Positions 59,086 to 64,000 of a stretch of DNA of 64,000 nt are shown here, piece by piece. This DNA is from Myxococcales bacterium (lineage in GTDB: Bacteria > Myxococcota_A > Polyangia > Polyangiales > JAFGIB01): assembly GCA_029880325.1 (NCBI GenBank), contig JAOUOP010000025.1, forward strand, positions 1-64,000, read 5' to 3'. Under the pieces are notes generated by a model, which saw nothing but the letters and a program-made list of their open reading frames with translations, did no database searches and was not told where the DNA came from. Numbering within the stretch: the first letter of the stretch is position 1; every line of letters begins with the position of its first letter. Made by a program: the position numbers and the translations under genes.

Positions 59086-60633
59086 ATGAGCACGCGCGCG
59101 ACCCAGCCGGCGAGAGCAACCGCGTGGGGGCTGCTACCGTGCCTGCTCGGTCTTTTCGTCGCCGCTGGCGGGGCCCGCGCCGACGGGCCACTGGGCCCCA
59201 ACGGCGCGCCCATCGAAACCAGCAGTTACTCCATCGATCTGGGTGCCGGTCCCATCCTGGCCGGCTCGCGCCCGACGGGCCTGGGCGGCGCCTACGTGGC
59301 GATCGCCGAGGAGGTCGACGGAAATCAGCAAAACCCGGCCGCACCTGCCGTGCGTCCAGCCTATTCGCTGACCCATTTCGACTTCTCGCTGGGCCTGGGC
59401 GTCACCTTCTCCTCCACCGTCACCGACAACGACTTCTTCAACACCGGCGCCGACCGCACGGTGATCACCAATCATCCCGACGACGCCGTCTTCGCCGCAC
59501 CCGCTCTCAACTTGCAGTGGGGAACCTTCGGCATCGGACTGTCGGTCGAAGCCCAGACCTACGCCCTCGACCCCACCGGCGCTGGCCGCGAACCCAGCGA
59601 CGACGATCGCCTGGAGGCCACCATTGGCCGCCTGCGGCTGCAAACCGCCAAAGGCTTCTACGACGGGCAGTTGATCGCCGGCGTTGGTGCCGGTCCCGTG
59701 GCCATGAGCATCACCAGGCAGCGCACGCGGCAGGAAGCGTTCGTGGACGAAACCTTCGCCAACGAAGCCATTCTCGACAGCGGCGGCCTCAGCTTCGAAC
59801 TCGGTGCCCTGTGGCGGCCCATCGGGCTGCCGATTCGCGCCGGCGCCGCGGTGCAGACCGGCGTGCGCACCGAGATCTCGGCCGGTGACCACACCCAGAA
59901 TAACGGCGACGTCGTCATCGATCCCGAGGGCGCAAATCCGATCTTCCTGCCGCGCTCGGTGGCGTTACCCTGGCGTCTGGGGCTCGGATTCGCGTTTCAA
60001 GCCGGACCGCGACCCTTGAACCCGCGCTGGATCGACCCATCGAATGCGATGGCGCCGGCGCGCCGGAGCATCGACATCCGCTGGCAGCGCGAGCGCCTGG
60101 ACCTGCAGCGGCGCATCGAGCAGGCCGATGCCGCAGGCGACGGGAGCCGCGCCGAAGCCTTTCGTGCCGAGCTGACCCGCGCGAAGGCCCATCACGGCGC
60201 CGAGATCGAGGCGCTGGAGGAACGCACCGCGCGCAAGCTGAAGGAACGCTATCACTCGATGCCTCGCGAATACCTGCTGGTCAGTGGCTCGCTGGAGCTC
60301 ACCAGCGGGGTGGAAAACGCCGTCGGCGTCGAGTCCTTCTTGCAGGGCGTGGTCAACCGCTCGGGAAGGCGGCCGGTGCTTTCGCCGCGGGTGGGCGTCG
60401 AGACCGAAGTGCTACCCGGCTACATCAAGCTGCGGGCCGGAAGCTACCTGGAGGGCAGTCGCTTTCAGCGCGGCAGTGCGCGCCTGCACGGCACCCTCGG
60501 CTTTGACATCAGGGTGCTCGATTGGAGCGTCTTCGGCCTCTGGGACGACGACCGCAGCTGGCGGTTGGGAGGCGTCATCGACACCGCACCGCGCTATTTT
60601 GCCTGGGGTGTCTCCGCCGGTGGCTGGTACTGA
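59086..60633 (+). CDS. outer-membrane beta-barrel-like protein
   Basis: This 515-residue protein has a signal peptide ending A-G-G-A-R-A-D, then a strand-rich sequence that opens with a G-S-R-P-T-G-L-G-G-A-Y-V-A-I-A motif reminiscent of PorV/FadL-type barrels (Gly-rich, then N-Q-Q-N-P-A). A charged coiled-coil-like segment (about 325-385, rich in Arg and Glu) interrupts the barrel-like parts. The C-terminus ends in W-Y, as expected for a barrel signal. The function is unknown. ATG 59086 gives the signal peptide; the very long open frame upstream runs out of frame through the SDR gene and is spurious. Confidence 0.65.
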   Translation: MSTRATQPARATAWGLLPCLLGLFVAAGGARADGPLGPNGAPIETSSYSIDLGAGPILAGSRPTGLGGAYVAIAEEVDGNQQNPAAPAVRPAYSLTHFDFSLGLGVTFSSTVTDNDFFNTGADRTVITNHPDDAVFAAPALNLQWGTFGIGLSVEAQTYALDPTGAGREPSDDDRLEATIGRLRLQTAKGFYDGQLIAGVGAGPVAMSITRQRTRQEAFVDETFANEAILDSGGLSFELGALWRPIGLPIRAGAAVQTGVRTEISAGDHTQNNGDVVIDPEGANPIFLPRSVALPWRLGLGFAFQAGPRPLNPRWIDPSNAMAPARRSIDIRWQRERLDLQRRIEQADAAGDGSRAEAFRAELTRAKAHHGAEIEALEERTARKLKERYHSMPREYLLVSGSLELTSGVENAVGVESFLQGVVNRSGRRPVLSPRVGVETEVLPGYIKLRAGSYLEGSRFQRGSARLHGTLGFDIRVLDWSVFGLWDDDRSWRLGGVIDTAPRYFAWGVSAGGWY

Positions 60634-60742
60634 CCGCGGCCCCAAGAGCAGCACCCGCGCCCAGGAAGTCTCGTAGTCGTATGCGTCGTCGAAGTCGATC
60701 GACAACGGCTTGTTCCCTACCGCATCAGGGGTAAAAGCAACC

Positions 60743-61585
60743 ATGCGCACATTTCACCGGCGAGTCGCCATGGTCACCGGCGGAGCCTCCGGCATCGGGC
60801 GAGCGCTATGCCTGGCCCTGCATCAGCAGGGAGCCAAGCTGGCCATCTGCGACATCGACAGCGCCGGCGCCCGAGCCCTGGCGGACGAACTCAGCCCCGA
60901 CGGCAGCCAAGCGGTCGCCTACTGCCTCGACGTGCGCGATTCACAGGCCGTGCGCCTGGCCGTGGAGGCGATCGCAGCGCGCTTTGGACGCATCGACCTG
61001 CTCTTCAACAACGCCGGCATCGCGGTGGGCGGCGAGTTTCAAAACCTCGAGCCCGAGAGCGTGCAGCGCATCTACGACGTCAACCTGTTGGGCGCCACCC
61101 ACGTCATGCACGCCGCGTACCTTCAGATGCTGACTCAACGTGAAGGTCATATCGTCAACATCGCCTCCATGTATGGCCTGGTCCCCGGCATCCTGCAGTC
61201 GGTCTACGCCGCAACCAAACACGGCCTGACCGCGCTCACGCTCTCGGTGGCGCCCGAAGCCCGCGATCGCGGCGTGCGCTTGACCCTCGTATGCCCCGGC
61301 TACATCGACACCGCCCTCTTCGAGTCGGGCAGTTACGGTGGCAGCCTCACCGCCGCCGAGGCCCTCGAGCGCATTCCCTTCCGCCGCATCGACGCCCAAA
61401 GCGCCGCCGCGCGCATCCTGCGAGGTGTGCAAAAACAGCGTCTGATCGTGGTCTTTCCCGCCTACGTGCGCGCCCTGTGGTGGCTAGAGCGTCTGAGCCC
61501 GCGCCTGTTGGCCGCAATTTACACTGTGATCCTACGCGCACAGCGCAAGCGCTTTGGCGACGGCTCGACTTCCAGCGGGGCATAG
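60743..61585 (+). CDS. short-chain dehydrogenase/reductase
   Basis: This 280-residue SDR has T-G-G-A-S-G-I-G (about 10-17), N-N-A-G, and Y-A-A-T-K with the catalytic Tyr and Lys; Ser lies in N-I-A-S-M-Y-G. I-C-D-I-D-S after beta-2 favours NAD(H). The C-terminal tail is hydrophobic (A-Y-V-R-A-L-W-W-L-E-R-L, L-L-A-A-I-Y-T-V-I-L) and may touch the membrane, as in SDRs acting on lipids or steroids. The substrate is unknown. ATG 60743 fits the family start. Confidence 0.87.
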   Translation: MRTFHRRVAMVTGGASGIGRALCLALHQQGAKLAICDIDSAGARALADELSPDGSQAVAYCLDVRDSQAVRLAVEAIAARFGRIDLLFNNAGIAVGGEFQNLEPESVQRIYDVNLLGATHVMHAAYLQMLTQREGHIVNIASMYGLVPGILQSVYAATKHGLTALTLSVAPEARDRGVRLTLVCPGYIDTALFESGSYGGSLTAAEALERIPFRRIDAQSAAARILRGVQKQRLIVVFPAYVRALWWLERLSPRLLAAIYTVILRAQRKRFGDGSTSSGA

Positions 61586-61626
61586 GGGGAGGAATCCGCA
61601 TCCATGATCGGGTATGCTCCCGGCCC

Positions 61627-62694
61627 GTGCCCGCCCTCGCCTGCAAAAACCGCCACCGCCGGCTGCCCGCGGCCTGCGGCTTGCTAATGATGGCCTGTGC
61701 CGCCGGAGCGCCGGGTATCTCGGAGCAACCCGGTAACGGAGCGCCGCCGTTTCTCACCATGATGGACGCCGGAACCACGCCGGCCGCCCCGGACGCAAGC
61801 TCCAGGACCGACACCTCCCAGCAGCCACCCTCGTCGCAGCCCGCCGCCGGCTCCACGGGCGGCGGTGGCAGTGCCGGAGGCGGCAGCAACACCACCGCCG
61901 ACGCCTCCACAGCGAGCGGTAGCGGCGACTGCACCAACGGCAACAAGGACGGCTTCGAGACCGACACCGACTGCGGTGGTCCCGGCTGCGATCCCTGCCC
62001 CTACGGCGACACTTGCCTGGTCGACACCGACTGCGTCACCGACGGCGTCTGCATGCTCGGCCTGTGCACCTGCACCAAAGACAGCGACGGCGACGGCGTC
62101 AGCGACTGCGACGACGAGTGCCCGGAGGACCCGGCGCGCACAACCCTCGGCACCTGCGGCTGCGTGGGCGAGCCCGACCCGGCACCGGCCACCACCGACT
62201 GCGACTACGGCATCTGCCCGGGGGCCACCAAGTGCGACGGGCTCGGATCGTGCGGTGCCCTCAACGACTGCATCCCCCCCAGCACCGGGGGCTGCGGCGA
62301 GGGCGTGCTGGCCGCCGGCACGGTATTCTTCGTCTGCTCGGACATCCGCAGCTGGAACGAAGCGCGCACGATCTGCACCGACGCCGGCTACGACTTGATC
62401 AGCATCGACAGCGCCGCGCTCAACGACGCCGTCCAGGCCGCCATCGGCGCCAACAGCTGGATCGGCGCCAGCGACTCCGCCAGCGAAAATCGCTGGGTCT
62501 GGCCCGACGGCACCCAGTTTTCCAACGACAGCACGCCCCTGGCCGGCTTCTACGCCAACTGGGCCAGCGGTGAACCCAACAACGACGGTGGCCTACTGCG
62601 CGACCAGAACTGCGGCAGCATCTACCTGGCCGACGGCACCTGGGACGACCTGGACTGCGGCGACGACCTGCCCTTCGTCTGCGGCGGACCGTAA
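61627..62694 (+). CDS. lipoprotein with Cys-rich, Ca-binding and C-type-lectin domains
   Basis: This 355-residue protein starts with a signal (L-L-M-M-A-C lipobox), then a Ser/Gly linker, then a Cys-rich motif common in myxobacterial surface proteins (N-K-D-G-F-E-T-D-T-D-C-G-G). A thrombospondin type-3 Ca2+ repeat (D-S-D-G-D-G-V-S-D-C-D-D) follows, and finally a C-type-lectin domain. The latter has W-I-G-A-S-D, the E-P-N-N sugar-selecting motif and W-D-D-L-D-C, so calcium-dependent sugar binding is plausible. The start is GTG 61627, the only frame start before the signal; no good ribosome-binding site is seen and it is uncertain. Confidence 0.72.
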   Translation: MPALACKNRHRRLPAACGLLMMACAAGAPGISEQPGNGAPPFLTMMDAGTTPAAPDASSRTDTSQQPPSSQPAAGSTGGGGSAGGGSNTTADASTASGSGDCTNGNKDGFETDTDCGGPGCDPCPYGDTCLVDTDCVTDGVCMLGLCTCTKDSDGDGVSDCDDECPEDPARTTLGTCGCVGEPDPAPATTDCDYGICPGATKCDGLGSCGALNDCIPPSTGGCGEGVLAAGTVFFVCSDIRSWNEARTICTDAGYDLISIDSAALNDAVQAAIGANSWIGASDSASENRWVWPDGTQFSNDSTPLAGFYANWASGEPNNDGGLLRDQNCGSIYLADGTWDDLDCGDDLPFVCGGP

Positions 62695-62795
62695 CCCCGG
62701 CGAGTGGCCGCGCGGCGCGGCGCGGCGCCCCATTGGTGGGATGGGTGCACGTTTGCGCAATGCCGTGCTCCACTTGGCGACCCGAGGAGCGATCC

Positions 62796-63470
62796 ATGCC
62801 AACGCCCCATCTCATCCTTCTGCTCGGACTCACCACCGTGCTCGCCTTGGCTTGCGGCAACAGCGACGACGAAGCGGCCTGCCCGTCAGCCGCCTGCGGA
62901 GCCCCCGCGACGACCGACGACTCGACGCAGACGGGCTCGAATCCGATGCCCGCGGGCGACGCCACGGCGCAGACCGATGACGCAGCCGCCAGCGGCAGCG
63001 AAGCGGCGGGCGCAGCCGGCGGCGGCGCAAGCGACGGGGCGGCAGCCGCACAGGCGGGTGCCGGCGGCGGGCTGGCCGACATGGCCGCCGACACCCACAC
63101 CGATCCCGCAGGCACCGGAAACGCCGCTGCCCCCGCCGGCTGCGACGGCATCGAGCCCACCATCCACAACATCACGCCCGACGAGCTCGATCAGATGCTC
63201 GCGAGCAAAGACTTCGTGTTGATCAACGTGCACATCCCCTACGCTGGCGAGATCCCCGGCACCGACGTGCACATCCCCTTCACCGACATCGCCGACCTCG
63301 AAGTCCGCCTCGGGAGCGACCACGCGACAAAGGCCGTGCTCTACTGCCGCAGCGGCTCCATGAGCCTGGCAGCCGCCACCGACCTGGTGGGCCTGGGCTA
63401 TTGCCAGATTTACGATCTGCCCGGCGGTATGAACGGCTGGACGGCTGCGGGCTTCACGCTGTCGCAGTAG
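62796..63470 (+). CDS. rhodanese-like lipoprotein
   Basis: This 224-residue lipoprotein has a signal ending L-A-L-A-C with Cys20 and a Gly/Ala/Ser-rich linker to about 125. A rhodanese domain follows (D-E-L-D-Q-M-L, V-L-I-N-V-H-I, then the active loop Y-C-R-S-G-S-M-S). The catalytic Cys is kept, but the final Arg of the usual C-R-x-G-x-R loop is Ser, so sulfurtransferase activity is doubtful. GAGGAG lies 6 nt before the ATG. Confidence 0.75.
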   Translation: MPTPHLILLLGLTTVLALACGNSDDEAACPSAACGAPATTDDSTQTGSNPMPAGDATAQTDDAAASGSEAAGAAGGGASDGAAAAQAGAGGGLADMAADTHTDPAGTGNAAAPAGCDGIEPTIHNITPDELDQMLASKDFVLINVHIPYAGEIPGTDVHIPFTDIADLEVRLGSDHATKAVLYCRSGSMSLAAATDLVGLGYCQIYDLPGGMNGWTAAGFTLSQ

Positions 63471-63476
63471 ACCGCC

Positions 63477-64000
63477 TCAGCGCCCCATCAACTGTCGCGC
63501 AAAGTCGCCCAGGCGCAGCACCGACGGGATGCCATCGTCGGACTGAAACGTCAGGGTCTTGGCGAAGCCCACCTTGTCGGCGACGTTGTAGGCCACGTAG
63601 GCGCGGCCGGCGGGGCTGCCCAGGAGCTGATTGACGCGGGCCTCGTAGGCGCCGCGCAGGGTGGCGACTTTGGCCTGGCCCTCGGCCGTGAGGCGATTGG
63701 AGATGGAATCGGCTTCGGCCACCACGCGCTGGGTGTACTCGGTGGTCTCGGCCTGGACGTTCTTGATGCCCAAGAGGTGCGCCTCGGTGATGCGGTCGCG
63801 CCCGACGCTGAAGACGTCGCTGGCCTGCTGCTCCAGGGCGTCGCGCTCGGTGGCGTCCAGGGTGCCGAGCTTGGCCCGGGCCGCCCCCGGCGTGCGATCG
63901 ACGCCGGTGTCGATGAAGCCGACCTGGTAGGCGCGGTCGAGGTTGGCGATGCGCTGGGCCCAGTCCTGCTCCTTGGCCGAGATCATGGCGTTGGTCTGCT
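63477..64000 (-). CDS. 3' end of a probable SPFH-domain protein (partial)
   Basis: The frame is open to the window edge, so the N-terminal part is missing. The visible 174 codons encode a helical, Glu/Ala-rich region (D-R-I-T-E-A-H-L-L-G-I-K-N-V-Q-A-E-T-T-E) and a short end (L-R-L-G-D-F). This looks like the C-terminal part of a band-7/HflC-like membrane protein, but that is inferred from the helix composition only. Confidence 0.5.
   Translation of the reverse strand, partial: QTNAMISAKEQDWAQRIANLDRAYQVGFIDTGVDRTPGAARAKLGTLDATERDALEQQASDVFSVGRDRITEAHLLGIKNVQAETTEYTQRVVAEADSISNRLTAEGQAKVATLRGAYEARVNQLLGSPAGRAYVAYNVADKVGFAKTLTFQSDDGIPSVLRLGDFARQLMGR

Noticed and set aside
58207..60633. 808-codon plus-strand frame
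   Set aside because: Only the part from 59086 encodes a protein with a signal peptide and barrel features; the first 290 codons are out of frame with the SDR gene and Arg-rich.
1..64000. tRNA, rRNA or known riboswitch genes
   Set aside because: No T-loop-like GGTTCGAATCC sequence with a matching acceptor stem, and no riboswitch core, was found in the gaps between genes.

Overview
The window is uniformly GC-rich and densely coded. It carries Hanks-type Ser/Thr kinases with a long Pro/Ala tail, many lipoproteins with Gly/Ser/Pro-rich linkers, Cys-rich secreted repeats, a PEGA-like protein and a complete type VI secretion (T6SS) locus. Together these point to a myxobacterium (phylum Myxococcota). 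That placement is inferred from gene content; there is no rRNA or tRNA gene here to confirm it.

Layout. Positions 1-2671 hold a short inverted-repeat element and two lipoprotein genes. Positions 2795-5656 hold two cell-wall proteins, an M23/LytM endopeptidase and a VanW-family protein, whose N-terminal halves resemble each other. Positions 5714-31192 are the T6SS locus: fha on the minus strand, then divergently tssJ-tssK-tssL-tssM-tagF-Ser/Thr kinase-(PEGA-like protein)-(outer-membrane-type protein)-tssA-tssB-tssC-hcp-tagJ-tssE-tssF-tssG-clpV. It ends in a broken vgrG cut by a transposase remnant. A second kinase gene follows (31351-33189). The machine looks intact for baseplate, membrane complex, sheath, tube and recycling ATPase, so its spike (VgrG/PAAR) must come from elsewhere.

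Positions 33253-38876 are looser: a small secreted protein, an internally deleted OafA-type acyltransferase/SGNH gene, an esterase-like lipoprotein, a siderophore-interacting flavoprotein and about 1.1 kb with no convincing gene. Positions 38877-43848 carry a cytochrome P450, a crotonase, an RNA pseudouridine synthase, a fructosamine-kinase/low-molecular-weight-phosphatase operon (a protein-deglycation pair) and a membrane-anchored unknown. Positions 43845-51365 carry an L,D-transpeptidase, an SLC12-type transporter, an orphan beta-class DNA methyltransferase and an unusually long ketosynthase.

Positions 51388-57885 are the most unusual part. A regulator of the TIGR02147 type is overlapped by a large beta-propeller lipoprotein gene. 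Divergent from it is a single ORF fusing a GntR-type winged helix to a full-length PurM (AIR synthase), with a palindrome over its promoter. Next comes a lipoprotein methyltransferase gene whose first codons are separated from the rest by two tandem 162-bp elements with terminal inverted repeats and TA target duplications. Positions 58103-64000 hold two short-chain dehydrogenases, an outer-membrane-type protein, a C-type-lectin lipoprotein, a rhodanese lipoprotein and the 3' end of a probable SPFH-domain gene.

Most starts were moved downstream of the longest possible ORF where a signal peptide, ribosome-binding site or conserved domain edge required it. Stops are firm; some starts are not, and this is said in each entry.
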